Positions 36,876 through 45,843 are shown, numbered from the stretch's first letter. The stretch is 64,000 nucleotides of DNA from Methylaequor sp045563055 (GCA_045563055.1 JBJKUR010000006.1:113563-177562), one strand, 5' to 3'. Translations and numbers: made by a program. Notes: generated from the letters alone by a model not told the origin.

Positions 36876-36888
36876 CTTGAATAATAAT

Positions 36889-37476
36889 TTACAACGAACC
36901 CTTAGTTGAGGGTATTTCACTAGAGCGTTGAGAGTCGATAGATATAGATTGTCTTATTGCCCTTGCCAACCCTTTAAAGCAGGATTCTATGATGTGATGA
37001 TTATTCTCTCCATAGAGATTTTCAATATGAAGAGTAATCCCTGCTGTTTGAGAGAACGCTTGAAACCATTCTTTAAAGAGCTCAGTATCCATTTCTCCAA
37101 CCTGGGGTTTATCCAGCGACACTCTCCAGACTAGATAGGGTCTATTCGAGCAATCTACCACAACCCTGGTTAAAGTTTCGTCCATTGCTGAAAGTGCCTG
37201 TCCGAACCGATGAATACCTCTTCTATCTCCAAGCGCTTTAGTCAGAGCTTCACCCAAAGCTAATGCACTGTCTTCTGTAGTGTGATGATAATCAACATGC
37301 AAATCTCCCTTGGCCAAAACCCTTATATCAATAAGACTATGTTTGGATAGTTGATCTATCATATGGTCTAGAAATCCGATACCAGTGTTAATTTCACTTT
37401 TTCCTGTCCCATCAAGTAAGATTTCGACTTCTATTTCAGTTTCTTTTGTTTTTCTTTTAACAGAATATTTTCTCAT
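36889..37476 (-). CDS. hisB: Imidazoleglycerol-phosphate dehydratase HisB
   Basis: 195-residue monofunctional dehydratase, without the phosphatase domain found in enterobacteria. The two manganese-binding HHxxE-type motifs are DYHHTTEDSALALGEAL and ENNHHIIESCFKGLARAI; TGIGFLDHMIDQLSKHS precedes them. First gene of the minus-strand his operon and divergent from hslV across 71 bases. Confidence 0.97.
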   Translation of the reverse strand: MRKYSVKRKTKETEIEVEILLDGTGKSEINTGIGFLDHMIDQLSKHSLIDIRVLAKGDLHVDYHHTTEDSALALGEALTKALGDRRGIHRFGQALSAMDETLTRVVVDCSNRPYLVWRVSLDKPQVGEMDTELFKEWFQAFSQTAGITLHIENLYGENNHHIIESCFKGLARAIRQSISIDSQRSSEIPSTKGSL

Positions 37477-37547
37477 AGCTAAATTTACTGGATTTTAATT
37501 GTAAAATATATAGATTATAAATAATTTATCAATGAGGCTAAAAATTT

Positions 37548-38099
37548 ATGGATCAGGAGAAAATGTTTAAAAATTGGCATGGGACAACAGTTGTTTCTGT
37601 GAGAAAAAGAAATGAAGTCGTGATAGCAGCTGATGGTCAAGTTACCCTTGGAGATACGGTAATGAAAGATAATGCTAGAAAAGTAAGAACTTTAGCCGAT
37701 GGCAACGTTATAACTGGTTTCGCTGGGGCCACGGCCGATGCATTCTCTTTGTTTGAAAGACTAGAGTCAAAGTTAGAAAAATATTCTAATAATTTAATGA
37801 GGTCTTGTGTTGAATTAGCTAAAGATTGGAGGACGGATAGATATTTAAGAAGGCTAGAGGCTATGATGCTAGTAGCAGACAGGGAATCGAGTCTTATTTT
37901 GAGTGGAACTGGAGATGTCTTAGAGCCAAAAGATGGATTGATGGCGATAGGGTCTGGAGGTAACTTTGCTTTAGCAGCGGCAAGAGCAATGGTGGACCTG
38001 AAATTAAAACCAGAAGAAATTGCAAGAAAAAGTCTTGAGATCGCTGCTGAATTGTGTATTTACACAAACAATCAAATTATAATTGAAAAAATTAAATGA
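37548..38099 (+). CDS. hslV: ATP-dependent protease subunit HslV
   Basis: 183-residue proteasome-like peptidase. The catalytic N-terminal threonine after processing is expected at Thr13 in WHGTTVVSVRKR, implying a 12-residue propeptide, longer than the single Met of E. coli. AADGQVTLGD, KVRTLADGNVITGFAGATADAF and GSGGNFALAAARA follow the family pattern. It overlaps hslU by 4 bases. Confidence 0.96.
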   Translation: MDQEKMFKNWHGTTVVSVRKRNEVVIAADGQVTLGDTVMKDNARKVRTLADGNVITGFAGATADAFSLFERLESKLEKYSNNLMRSCVELAKDWRTDRYLRRLEAMMLVADRESSLILSGTGDVLEPKDGLMAIGSGGNFALAAARAMVDLKLKPEEIARKSLEIAAELCIYTNNQIIIEKIK

Positions 38100-39406
38100 C
38101 CTCGTTTACACCAAGAGAAATAGTTTCAGAATTAGACAGATTTATTGTTGGGCAGAAAACAGCTAAAAGATCTGTGGCAATTGCTCTGAGGAATAGATGG
38201 AGAAGACAACAAATAAAAGGGTCATTAAAGGATGAAGTTCTCCCCAAAAACATACTAATGATTGGGCCAACTGGTGTTGGTAAAACAGAGATTGCAAGGA
38301 GGTTAGCAAAACTTGCGGCTGCTCCTTTCATTAAGGTAGAAGCCACTAAGTTTACAGAAGTAGGATATGTTGGAAGAGATGTTGAGCAAATCATAAGAGA
38401 TTTATTAGAAGTTTCTATTAGTAATAATAGAGAAAGTCTGAAAAATGAAATCAAAGCAAAAGCTGAGGTTAATGCAGAAAAAAGAGTAATCGAAGCACTG
38501 GTTGGATCCTCTTCAACAAATCAAACAAAAGAAAAGTATAAACAGATGTTAAGGAATGGAGAGTTGGACAACCAAGAGATTGAAATTGAATTAGCATCCA
38601 AATCATCATCCCCACTAAAATCTATGGAGATTCCTGGAATGCCTGGAGGGTCTATGGGAATGATTAACCTTGGAGATCTCTTTGGAAAAGGATTTGGACA
38701 AAAGAAAGAAAAAAGAAAATTAACAGTAAAAGAGTCACATGAATTACTTTTAGAAGAGGAGTCTGAGAAACTTATTGATAATGATAACTTGATTAAAAGA
38801 GCAACGATTAACGCTGAACAAGATGGGATTGTTTTTATTGACGAGATTGATAAGATTTGTGGAAAAAACACTGGGACTTCTGGTGAAGTTAGCAGAGAAG
38901 GGGTTCAAAGGGACTTACTTCCACTAATAGAAGGTTCCACTGTAACCACTAAATATGGTTCAATAAAAACTGATCATATCCTATTTATTGCCTCTGGTGC
39001 ATTTCATGTTTCAAAACCATCTGATTTATTACCTGAGCTACAGGGAAGGCTCCCAAATCGTGTTGAGTTAGCGCCATTGGGTAAGGAGGATTTCATTAGA
39101 ATTTTGAAGGAGCCCGAGAACAACTTAATTAAACAATACATCGAGCTAATCGCTACGGAAGGCGTCAACTTAAATTTTTCAGAGGAAGCAATTTCAGAAG
39201 TTGCTACAATTGCTACAAAGGTTAATGAGGATATTGAAAATATTGGAGCAAGAAGGCTTCATACAATTCTTGAAAAAATTTTAGAAGAAATAAGTTTTAC
39301 AGCCTCAGATAAGAAGGCTGAGGATATTAATATAGATGCAAAATACGTAAAAAAACAGATAGGGGATGTTTATAAGGATACGGATTTAACAAAGTTTATT
39401 TTGTAA
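38096..39406 (+). CDS. hslU: HslU ATPase, unfoldase of the HslUV protease
   Basis: 436-residue AAA+ protein. Walker A is MIGPTGVGKTEIARRLAKLA, followed by the pore segment FTEVGYVGRDVEQIIRDL. An I domain spans about residues 110-230, Walker B is GIVFIDEIDKI, and the sensor region is LQGRLPNRVEL. The C-terminal YTDLTKFIL-type tail (DTDLTKFIL) inserts into HslV. The 3' end overlaps the convergent Smr gene by 11 bases. Confidence 0.97.
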   Translation: MTSFTPREIVSELDRFIVGQKTAKRSVAIALRNRWRRQQIKGSLKDEVLPKNILMIGPTGVGKTEIARRLAKLAAAPFIKVEATKFTEVGYVGRDVEQIIRDLLEVSISNNRESLKNEIKAKAEVNAEKRVIEALVGSSSTNQTKEKYKQMLRNGELDNQEIEIELASKSSSPLKSMEIPGMPGGSMGMINLGDLFGKGFGQKKEKRKLTVKESHELLLEEESEKLIDNDNLIKRATINAEQDGIVFIDEIDKICGKNTGTSGEVSREGVQRDLLPLIEGSTVTTKYGSIKTDHILFIASGAFHVSKPSDLLPELQGRLPNRVELAPLGKEDFIRILKEPENNLIKQYIELIATEGVNLNFSEEAISEVATIATKVNEDIENIGARRLHTILEKILEEISFTASDKKAEDINIDAKYVKKQIGDVYKDTDLTKFIL

Positions 39407-39908
39407 ACTTTTTTAAATACACTAAAAAAGCTCCTTCCCCACCTTTATTTGGTGGAGCAGTGTCAAACCACAAGATCTTTTTATATAATGCTTGAGAATT
39501 TAGCCATAGAGGCACGTTTGACTTAATTTTTCCAATCCCTTTCCACCCATCCGATACGGTCAATCTTTTTCCCTTACCCGATATAATCAGTAGAAGTCTA
39601 TTTTGTAATAAATAATTGTCAGATATAAATTGTAGAATTAATTTTTTTGATTGCTCAATTGTACATCCATGTAGATCGATCGAACCAGAGATTTTTATTT
39701 TTCCTTTTTGGATTCGCTTCAAAGTATTTTTCTCCAGCTGACCTTGGCCCTCAGTGACTTTTATTTCAATTTCACTTAGAATTTCACTGCTGATGGATCT
39801 ATCTGGCTCTATTTTTTCTTTATTCAATTTTTTTTTAAAAAAGTTTTTTTTCTTTTCTGTGAGTGGTTCCACAGTTTTTTTAAAAAAATCCCAATCATCT
39901 TTATTCAT
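39396..39908 (-). CDS. Smr-domain protein
   Basis: 170 residues. A charged N-terminal region (about 1-75) precedes a small MutS-related domain: ISGSIDLHGCTIEQSKKLI and the LLIISGKGKR segment are the conserved LDLHG-type and TGKG-type signatures. Stand-alone Smr proteins act as nucleases or in ribosome rescue; the role here is unknown. The C-terminal PPNKGGEGAFLVYLKK is typical of the alphaproteobacterial member next to mltA. It starts directly at the end of mltA. Confidence 0.85.
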   Translation of the reverse strand: MNKDDWDFFKKTVEPLTEKKKNFFKKKLNKEKIEPDRSISSEILSEIEIKVTEGQGQLEKNTLKRIQKGKIKISGSIDLHGCTIEQSKKLILQFISDNYLLQNRLLLIISGKGKRLTVSDGWKGIGKIKSNVPLWLNSQALYKKILWFDTAPPNKGGEGAFLVYLKKFTK

Positions 39909-40931
39909 TTATTGATCATATGGGATTACGGAGTATAGATAAATTTTTTTTTTTAACGTACCAGCTATTTTCTCAGCCATGCCTCCTCTGCCAGTAAAAA
40001 GATCTGCTCTATTCGGACCAACAATTGCAGATCCAGTGTCAAGAGATAACACTGGTCTTATAGCTTTTTTATCGAAAAACTTAATTATGAAAGGAAGTCC
40101 CAATGGATAAATTCTTTTATCTATGGCAATACTGTCGTTGGCCGTTAATGGAAAACCAGCAGCACCAACAGCGTGAGCATCAATCTTAGTCTCCCCTGTT
40201 TTAAAAAAAATGAATCTCTTATTTAAGTTTAAAACGTCTCGAGAAATTTCAGGGTTATTTCTCAGCCATTCTTTTATTGAAAAAAGATTTATATTTGAAT
40301 TTTTGATTAACTTGTGTTTGTTTAAGTATTTTCCAATAGAGGTATATGGAAGGCCATTGTTACCATTATAACTTATTTTTATAACTTGATTGTTGCGAAA
40401 TTTACCCAAACCAGACCCCTGTATATGCAGGAAAAAAAGATTAATCTTATCATCGGTCCATAGTAAAACATCTTCAACATCATACATTTTTTCAATCTTC
40501 TCTCTTGATTCATTAAAGAACTTTTTATGTTTTTTTAAAACTGGGTATTTGTACTTGTTATCTTTAATTCTTGAGACATTTATAGATGGTTCGTAATATC
40601 CAGTTAGAAGGCCAGGTTTAGCTGCTAATTTAGTAAATTTAAAATTATTAATAAGAAATCCTCTAAAATTAGTTCCATTGGAACCCTTTAAAAAATCACA
40701 CTTTCTCTTCCAAATCTGAATAGTGCCGAATGAGGGGTAACTATCATGATTTTTTAAATTATGAAAAAATTTTTTTGATGAACATATTTTTTTAAAATTA
40801 TTTCGAAAATTATAAATTTCATTGGCTTCGAGTATGAGCAATTCTTTTGATAAATCTGTTTTTAAATATCCCGTACTAGGGTTAAATATAAAAAGTAGAA
40901 CAAGTATGACTCTAGTGATTACTCTCTTCAA
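39909..40931 (-). CDS. mltA: Membrane-bound lytic murein transglycosylase A (MltA family)
   Basis: 340 residues with an N-terminal signal (RVILVLLFIFNPSTG). GLLTGYYEPSINVS marks the MltA domain and GSGLGKFRNNQVIKISYNG the second part. The 3D domain near the C-terminus reads SIAIDKRIYPLGLPFII and GPNRADLFTGRG with its conserved Asp residues. It cleaves the glycan backbone of murein. No lipobox is clear. It overlaps the Tim44-like gene by 20 bases. Confidence 0.9.
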   Translation of the reverse strand: MKRVITRVILVLLFIFNPSTGYLKTDLSKELLILEANEIYNFRNNFKKICSSKKFFHNLKNHDSYPSFGTIQIWKRKCDFLKGSNGTNFRGFLINNFKFTKLAAKPGLLTGYYEPSINVSRIKDNKYKYPVLKKHKKFFNESREKIEKMYDVEDVLLWTDDKINLFFLHIQGSGLGKFRNNQVIKISYNGNNGLPYTSIGKYLNKHKLIKNSNINLFSIKEWLRNNPEISRDVLNLNKRFIFFKTGETKIDAHAVGAAGFPLTANDSIAIDKRIYPLGLPFIIKFFDKKAIRPVLSLDTGSAIVGPNRADLFTGRGGMAEKIAGTLKKKIYLYSVIPYDQ

Positions 40932-41589
40932 TTTCTTCTAGTGTCCAGTTGGGATCTTTGCTTTTCATATCCTTAGAAAAAGTCCAATTTTCTGCTATTG
41001 AGAGGATTTGATTGCTATCTCCCTCAATAACCTTGTCATTTTTATCTTTCGTAAGTTGAACTTGTTCTGAAGCGAAAAATAATTTGATAATTGCTTTATT
41101 TTTTTGAATCGCGATGTTTTTTATAGCTGGTTCTTTTATGCTTATTACTGTGATTTCGAGTTTTTCAGATTTTTTTTGTCTTTCTTTAATTTGAGCGCTA
41201 AATGAAGAGAGAATGTTTTTAGAAACAAGTTTCTCGAGCGATTTAATGTTATCTTTACAGTATTCCGTTAAAATATACTCAAAGGCTTTTTTTGCTCCAT
41301 TACAAAAAGATGATGGATCAAAATTTGGTTCGATTTTAAGGATCTCATTAATAGATTTGTTTATCTTGGGGTCAGAATGATGTTTTCTATCAACAGGTTT
41401 TCTTTTGTTTTGGCCTTTTGATATATCATCTGGTTCAGATTCTTTAAATTCCGTCCTTTTTTGTGTAAATTTTTCTACAATGTCACTTTCATTACCTGTT
41501 TTTTTCCCCAATGCGTTGCGCAACCTATTAATAATAAAAATTGCAATCATAGCAAGGATTATTATGTCTATGTAGGGGAAGTTATTCAT
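40912..41589 (-). CDS. Tim44-like domain protein
   Basis: 225 residues. A single N-terminal membrane anchor (about 6-22, IDIIILAMIAIFIINRL) is followed by a charged linker, then a Tim44-like domain (about 85-215) with DPSSFCNGAKKAFEYILTEY and ENWTFSKDMKSKDPNWTLEEIEE. Bacterial Tim44-like (TimA-type) proteins lie at this spot between mltA and secB in many alphaproteobacteria; the mitochondrial relative is a presequence-import factor. The bacterial role is not settled. Confidence 0.88.
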   Translation of the reverse strand: MNNFPYIDIIILAMIAIFIINRLRNALGKKTGNESDIVEKFTQKRTEFKESEPDDISKGQNKRKPVDRKHHSDPKINKSINEILKIEPNFDPSSFCNGAKKAFEYILTEYCKDNIKSLEKLVSKNILSSFSAQIKERQKKSEKLEITVISIKEPAIKNIAIQKNKAIIKLFFASEQVQLTKDKNDKVIEGDSNQILSIAENWTFSKDMKSKDPNWTLEEIEESNH

Positions 41590-41660
41590 TTTTTTTCTTA
41601 TAGATTGGTAATTTATTATTATGTATTATAATTACTTCTTAACATAATAGTAACTTAAAT

Positions 41661-42125
41661 ATGGCTGAAAAAAAAAAAAATTCAAATTCTAATTCTAATA
41701 ATATTAATTTAAAGTTCATCATAAATGCCCAATTTTTAAAAGATCTTTCTTTTGAAAATCCTCAAGCTCCTGATTCTTTGAGAAACATTAAAGGCAATCC
41801 AACATTTAAAATAGATGCCGATGTTAAATCTAAAGAGCTAAAGGATCATGGAGAGAACATCTATGAAGTAGAGTTGTCAATTAAATGCGAGACAAAATCT
41901 GAAGATTCTATTTTATTCCTTGTTGAAGGAATCTACAGTGGAATTTTTTTAATAGAAAATGCCACCAAGGATATTTTGGAAAAAATACTTCTAATCGAAT
42001 GTCCAAAGTTTCTTTTTCCTTTTCTACGCTCCATAATAGCTAATTGCACTCGGGAGGCTGGATTTCCTCCTTTGATGATTGCGCCACTTGATTTTGTTGG
42101 AATGTACGAAACTAAAAAAAAATAA
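41661..42125 (+). CDS. secB: Export chaperone SecB
   Basis: 154 residues; keeps secretory preproteins unfolded and passes them to SecA. FIINAQFLKDLSFENPQAP and YEVELSIKCETKSEDSILFLVEG are characteristic, as is the C-terminal ECPKFLFPFLRSIIANCTRE and GGFPPL-like AGFPPLMIAPLDFVGMY. The N-terminus is a Lys/Asn/Ser run from simple repeats in the DNA. Divergent from the Tim44-like gene. Confidence 0.95.
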   Translation: MAEKKKNSNSNSNNINLKFIINAQFLKDLSFENPQAPDSLRNIKGNPTFKIDADVKSKELKDHGENIYEVELSIKCETKSEDSILFLVEGIYSGIFLIENATKDILEKILLIECPKFLFPFLRSIIANCTREAGFPPLMIAPLDFVGMYETKKK

Positions 42126-42147
42126 TTAATTTCAATCGGTTTAAATC

Positions 42148-42792
42148 TTAAAGTTTAAAACGCCGCTTTTTTGTTTCATTTAAATCCACGTCAATTTTTT
42201 TAAATCTGTCTGTTATCTCTGATGTAGTTAGTCCTTTATTCCACATATCTAAAAGGTCTTTAAGATTGTCTTTATTAAAAATTAAGCCCTGCTTTGTTGA
42301 CGATCTTTTATTTTTAGTGCGTTTATTTAATTTTTTATTCAGAATTTCTCTAACTCCCTTGATTTCTTTGATTTCTGATTCTCTAATAAAACTTTCAATA
42401 ATAAAATTTAACCTTTTATTCTCATTTTCTAGTCTAAGATTTTCATCATTTAATTTTTGAAGATGCTCGCCTACTTTCTGAATATCGTTTTCTTTCATTA
42501 TGTTTATATTTTGATTAAATGATTCAAAGCAAGTTTCAAGGTTTTCTAGTATTAGTTCTTTTATTAATTTTATATCCAAGTCTGAATACTTGTAATGGCT
42601 TTTATCACTTAATTTAGACAAACTTTTTAGAGACTGCATTACGTTGTTCAGTCTTTTTTTGGAAAGCACAGTAAAGTTGCAAATTTTAAAGATAAGTCTG
42701 TCTTTCTCTGACCATTGATTGCGTGGTCTATATCTAAATCTTTTTAAAACATTTTGCGCTTGTGCATAAGAAACTTTTTTAATATCATTCAT
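42148..42792 (-). CDS. Unknown protein with coiled coil and C-terminal helix-turn-helix-like segment
   Basis: 214 residues. I do not recognise the family. The N-terminal half is helical and basic. Residues about 105-140 (HLQKLNDENLRLENENKRLN) look like a short coiled coil, and a Lys/Arg-rich linker follows. The last 40 residues (NLKDLLDMWNKGLTTSEITDRF) resemble a helix-turn-helix of the GcrA-like or transposase-like kind, which is only a suggestion. Convergent with secB (22 bases apart), 59 bases downstream of the cyclic-nucleotide-domain gene. Confidence 0.65.
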   Translation of the reverse strand: MNDIKKVSYAQAQNVLKRFRYRPRNQWSEKDRLIFKICNFTVLSKKRLNNVMQSLKSLSKLSDKSHYKYSDLDIKLIKELILENLETCFESFNQNINIMKENDIQKVGEHLQKLNDENLRLENENKRLNFIIESFIRESEIKEIKGVREILNKKLNKRTKNKRSSTKQGLIFNKDNLKDLLDMWNKGLTTSEITDRFKKIDVDLNETKKRRFKL

Positions 42793-42851
42793 ATACTATA
42801 TATCCATATTTTTTTTCAATTATATATATTGTATATTAGTAAATACAATAA

Positions 42852-43214
42852 TTATTTATCTAAGTTCTCAAGGTCTTCTTTTAGAGTGGAATCTAGATTA
42901 GTCAGCCTTATGTATGTTGATCTAAGGATTGCTTGAATTAAAGAAGGTGAATGAGTGTATTCTTTAATCAGATGCCTCTTTGGAATTTGTATCGCAGTTG
43001 AGTCTTTGAATGCAACGGCAGATACTGTTCTTTTTGTTCCTAGGATGATTGATTGATCACCAAACACCTCATCTTTATTTATAAAACCTACCCGTGTTCC
43101 ATTTTTTGATTTTATTTCAACAATTCCCGTTTTTAAAAGATAGGCAAAATCAGAAGTATCGCCGAAGTTATAGACGACCGTTCCTATAGGCCAATTTATT
43201 ATCTCCCCTGTCAT
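42852..43214 (-). CDS. Stand-alone cyclic nucleotide-binding domain protein
   Basis: 120 residues, made up of one CRP/CAP-type cNMP-binding fold: FGDTSDFAYLLKTGIVEI, the phosphate-cassette region GFINKDEVFGDQSIILGTKRTVSAVA, then a short C-terminal helix. The usual GELAL/R-S pattern is changed to GDQSI and KRTVSA. There is no DNA-binding domain. Possibly a sensor acting through a partner; the ligand is unknown. Confidence 0.8.
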   Translation of the reverse strand: MTGEIINWPIGTVVYNFGDTSDFAYLLKTGIVEIKSKNGTRVGFINKDEVFGDQSIILGTKRTVSAVAFKDSTAIQIPKRHLIKEYTHSPSLIQAILRSTYIRLTNLDSTLKEDLENLDK

Positions 43215-43260
43215 TACTTCCCAATTTACAAATTCTTAACTATTACACTCTGACTACATT

Positions 43261-43283
43261 ATAAATCTGTAGTTAAGATTTAT
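43261..43283. terminator. Hairpin downstream of tRNA-Gly
   Basis: ATAAATCT and AGATTTAT form a perfect 8-bp stem around a 7-base loop, 18 bases past the tRNA 3' end on the minus strand. There is no strong U tract, so it is a weak terminator or a processing structure. Confidence 0.35.
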
Positions 43284-43300
43284 CTACTTCATAATTTTAA

Positions 43301-43375
43301 TGGAGCGGGAAACGAGATTCGAACTCGCGACCCTCACGTTGGCAACGTGATGCTCTACCACTGAGCTATTCCCGC
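43301..43375 (-). tRNA. tRNA-Gly (anticodon GCC), CCA encoded
   Basis: On the minus strand the sequence begins GCGGGAATAGCTCAGTGGTA and folds as a cloverleaf. The acceptor stem is GCGGGAA/TTCCCGC, the D arm contains AGCTCAGTGGTAGAGC, the anticodon arm has loop TTGCCAA (GCC), and the T arm has GTTCGAATC. The 3' TCCA is encoded. Length is 75 with CCA. Confidence 0.97.
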
Positions 43376-43481
43376 GATTGAATGACAATACTACACTTAT
43401 ATTACTTTTTTTGAATAGAAAAATGGTTTTTTTTTAAATAAAACTTTAATTTATGATATCTTAAAACATATTAATATATGT

Positions 43482-44156
43482 ATGCTTTATAGTTTTGAAG
43501 ATAATCTAGGTGAGTTACCAAAAACAATACCCCTATTCCCCTTGAACAAAGTTTTGTTATTACCCCGAGCAAAATTACCATTGAATTTGTTTGAAAACAG
43601 GTATTTACATATGTTTGACTATGCACTGAAAAACCAGAAAGTTATAGGTATGATTCAACCAAAAGAAAAACTTTCCAAGGATTCAGAAATTAAAAACCCT
43701 GTTTTGTACGATGTGGGTTGTGCTGGAAGAATTACAGCCTTCTCCGAAACTAATGACAACAGATATGAATTAATTTTAAAAGGTACTTGCAGGTTTCGCA
43801 TCAAAAAAGAGAAAAAAGTTATAAATGGTTTTAGATCTGCGGATGTAACATGGGAAGAGTTTGGGGATGATTTCGAAATAACAAATCTTAGAAGCAGGAA
43901 AAAGAGAACAGACTTCGAATCCCTATTAAAGGTTTTTCTCAAGAAAATATCCATTAACGCAGATTGGGAAATGGTCGATACAACGAATGACGAGGATCTT
44001 GTAAATATGATAAGCATGTGCTCTCCATTTGATGTAAGTGAGAAGCAAGCGTTACTAGAAGCGAATGTACTTGAGGAAAGACTAGAGATACTGATGTCCT
44101 TGATGGAAATGGGTTTAAATGAGAATAAAATGGTTGGATCCGGCAATCCATCATGA
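43482..44156 (+). CDS. LON-substrate-binding-domain protein (Lon N-terminal-like)
   Basis: 224 residues that match only the N-terminal domain of Lon protease: IPLFPLNKVLLLPRAKLPLNLFENRY, VIGMIQPKEK, DVGCAGRITAFSET. No ATPase or peptidase domain follows. Such proteins sit beside UPF0434 and DUF971 genes in alphaproteobacteria, as here; the role is unknown. The stop overlaps the next start (ATGA at 44153). Confidence 0.9.
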   Translation: MLYSFEDNLGELPKTIPLFPLNKVLLLPRAKLPLNLFENRYLHMFDYALKNQKVIGMIQPKEKLSKDSEIKNPVLYDVGCAGRITAFSETNDNRYELILKGTCRFRIKKEKKVINGFRSADVTWEEFGDDFEITNLRSRKKRTDFESLLKVFLKKISINADWEMVDTTNDEDLVNMISMCSPFDVSEKQALLEANVLEERLEILMSLMEMGLNENKMVGSGNPS

Positions 44157-44308
44157 ACAACAATGATTTTAATGAAAAATTTCTGGATTTATTAATTTGT
44201 CCAAAAAGCAGACAGCCTCTGATCTACGATAAAGCTAGAAAAAAACTTTCTTCAAAAGATGGGAAGTCATCTTATGATGTTATAGACGGAATACCCAAAT
44301 TTATTTAA
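44153..44308 (+). CDS. UPF0434/Trm112-family small protein
   Basis: 51 residues beginning at the ATG that overlaps the preceding stop. The pattern FLDLLICPKSRQPLIYD and the ending SYDVIDGIPKFI match the UPF0434 (YcaR/Trm112-like) family. Only one Cys of the usual zinc-finger pairs is kept, as is common in bacterial members. Related eukaryotic Trm112 activates methyltransferases; the bacterial role is uncertain. Confidence 0.85.
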   Translation: MNNNDFNEKFLDLLICPKSRQPLIYDKARKKLSSKDGKSSYDVIDGIPKFI

Positions 44309-44315
44309 AAATGAT

Positions 44316-44621
44316 ATGACCCCAAAGTCTATTACGCTTAATAAAAACAAAAAAAGTATACAGATTCAATACGGAAACAACTCGTATCTACTCCTTAGCT
44401 CATCTTTTCTAAGGGCAAATAGTCCTTCGGCAGAGAATAGGTCTAAAGATTCACTAGAAAAATTTAAAACCGCAGAAGATAAACATCAAGATGTTTTAAT
44501 TTCTAAAATTGAAGGTGTAGGAAATTACGCAATTAGAATAGTATTTGATGATGGGCACAATACAGGAATATTTAGTTATGAATACATGTATGATATTGGA
44601 ACTAAAGCTCAAAATGCTTGA
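44316..44621 (+). CDS. DUF971 protein
   Basis: 101 residues. LNKNKKSIQIQYGNNSYLLLSSSFLRANSPSAE, VLISKIEGVGNYAIRIVFDDGHNTGIFSYEYMYDIG is the DUF971 fold, the same domain as the N-terminus of gamma-butyrobetaine hydroxylase. It is often linked to iron-sulfur assembly factors of the Mrp/ApbC group by neighbourhood, but nothing here proves that. The 3' end overlaps the convergent monooxygenase gene by 20 bases. Confidence 0.88.
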   Translation: MTPKSITLNKNKKSIQIQYGNNSYLLLSSSFLRANSPSAENRSKDSLEKFKTAEDKHQDVLISKIEGVGNYAIRIVFDDGHNTGIFSYEYMYDIGTKAQNA

Positions 44622-45792
44622 GACCCATTGCATAAAGCATGCTTTGGTTCTTAAGGGTGTTAGATTTTGAAAATAGCCGAAGACCGGCTTTTCTTAAAAT
44701 TTTAAATATGATGTGTTTATTTGAAAACAACGCATTAAGGTTGTGCGTAGCAGAGACTAAAACGTTTTTATCAATAAATCTTTTTTGACTGTATATCTCT
44801 TTCATTTTCAATGAATTTAGATCCAGTCCAACATTTTTAAAATCTGATATCAAATTTGATAGACTTTCTGAATCTCTCAACCCTAGATTGAACCCTTGTC
44901 CTGCAATTGGATGAATAGCCTGAGATGCATCGCCGATTAGGACTATATTGTTTTTAAAATTCTCATAGCAAGAAAATACATTTAAATTGTACTGTTTTAC
45001 TGGTGAAGAACTAAGGATCCTTCCAAAAAAATTATTGTAATGAGTTTTGAATTCTTTCATAAATTTAGATGGTGAAGTTAAATCCTTTGACTTTTTTTCG
45101 TCCAATGTCCAGACCACTGACGTTTTACCTTGTCTTCTATCTTTCATAGGTAAAAGTGCTAATGGTCCTGTAGAGAAGAATCTTTCCACTGCAATTCCAT
45201 AGTGGGGTTTTGTATGTGATATATTAAACACGTATGCTTTTTGTTTGTAGTCGTGAAATAAAAACTTGGTGTTTGAAAATTTTCTGATTTTTGAAAATCT
45301 TCCATCAGCAGCAACTAAAAGTTTATAAAAAAATTTTCCTCTATTTGTGCATATAAAACTGCTCGAGGGATTTGAATTATGGATTTCCTTGACTTCGGTA
45401 TTATCATGAAAATGAATGAACTTGGAATTCTTTATGTGTTTATAAAGAGTGTTCTTTAGAATCGCATTATCAATTATATAACCAAGAGCTTCTTCGTTTA
45501 CATTCCTTGGATTAAATTCAATATCACTGTGACCGTGGCCCTCTGCAACGAAGATTTGGGAAATCGGTTGTGAATATTTCTTAAGATCTTCCCATAAACC
45601 AAGGTTTTCGAATATTTTTGAAGATCCCTGAGAAATGGCAGTCGTTCTACTATCTATGTTATTTTGGATTTGATTTTTATTATTCTTGTCTATAATACAA
45701 ACTTTAATTTTCATTTTGGCCATTAACAGAGCGAAGGTCATGCCAATCAAACCAGCACCGCAAATCAGAATTTCATTTTTTTTTTTTAACAT
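44602..45792 (-). CDS. UbiH/UbiF/COQ6-family FAD monooxygenase
   Basis: 396 residues. The N-terminal dinucleotide fold is EILICGAGLIGMTFALLMA, the middle motif is LVAADGRFSKIRK (the DG fingerprint), and the flavin-binding GD motif is VLIGDASQAIHPIAGQGFNLGLRD. These features fit aromatic-ring hydroxylases of ubiquinone synthesis; which ring carbon is hydroxylated cannot be assigned. Divergent from ftsK. Confidence 0.88.
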   Translation of the reverse strand: MLKKKNEILICGAGLIGMTFALLMAKMKIKVCIIDKNNKNQIQNNIDSRTTAISQGSSKIFENLGLWEDLKKYSQPISQIFVAEGHGHSDIEFNPRNVNEEALGYIIDNAILKNTLYKHIKNSKFIHFHDNTEVKEIHNSNPSSSFICTNRGKFFYKLLVAADGRFSKIRKFSNTKFLFHDYKQKAYVFNISHTKPHYGIAVERFFSTGPLALLPMKDRRQGKTSVVWTLDEKKSKDLTSPSKFMKEFKTHYNNFFGRILSSSPVKQYNLNVFSCYENFKNNIVLIGDASQAIHPIAGQGFNLGLRDSESLSNLISDFKNVGLDLNSLKMKEIYSQKRFIDKNVLVSATHNLNALFSNKHIIFKILRKAGLRLFSKSNTLKNQSMLYAMGLKHFEL

Positions 45793-45843
45793 TCTTAATT
45801 ATAATTTGTTTTTTTTAAAAAATTTATATAATCAACTTAGTTG

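Noticed and set aside
42126..42200. TTTAAA repeats at the secB 3' end as terminator
   Set aside because: Short palindromic hexamers in AT-rich DNA, within the end of the neighbouring gene; no stable stem with a U tract.
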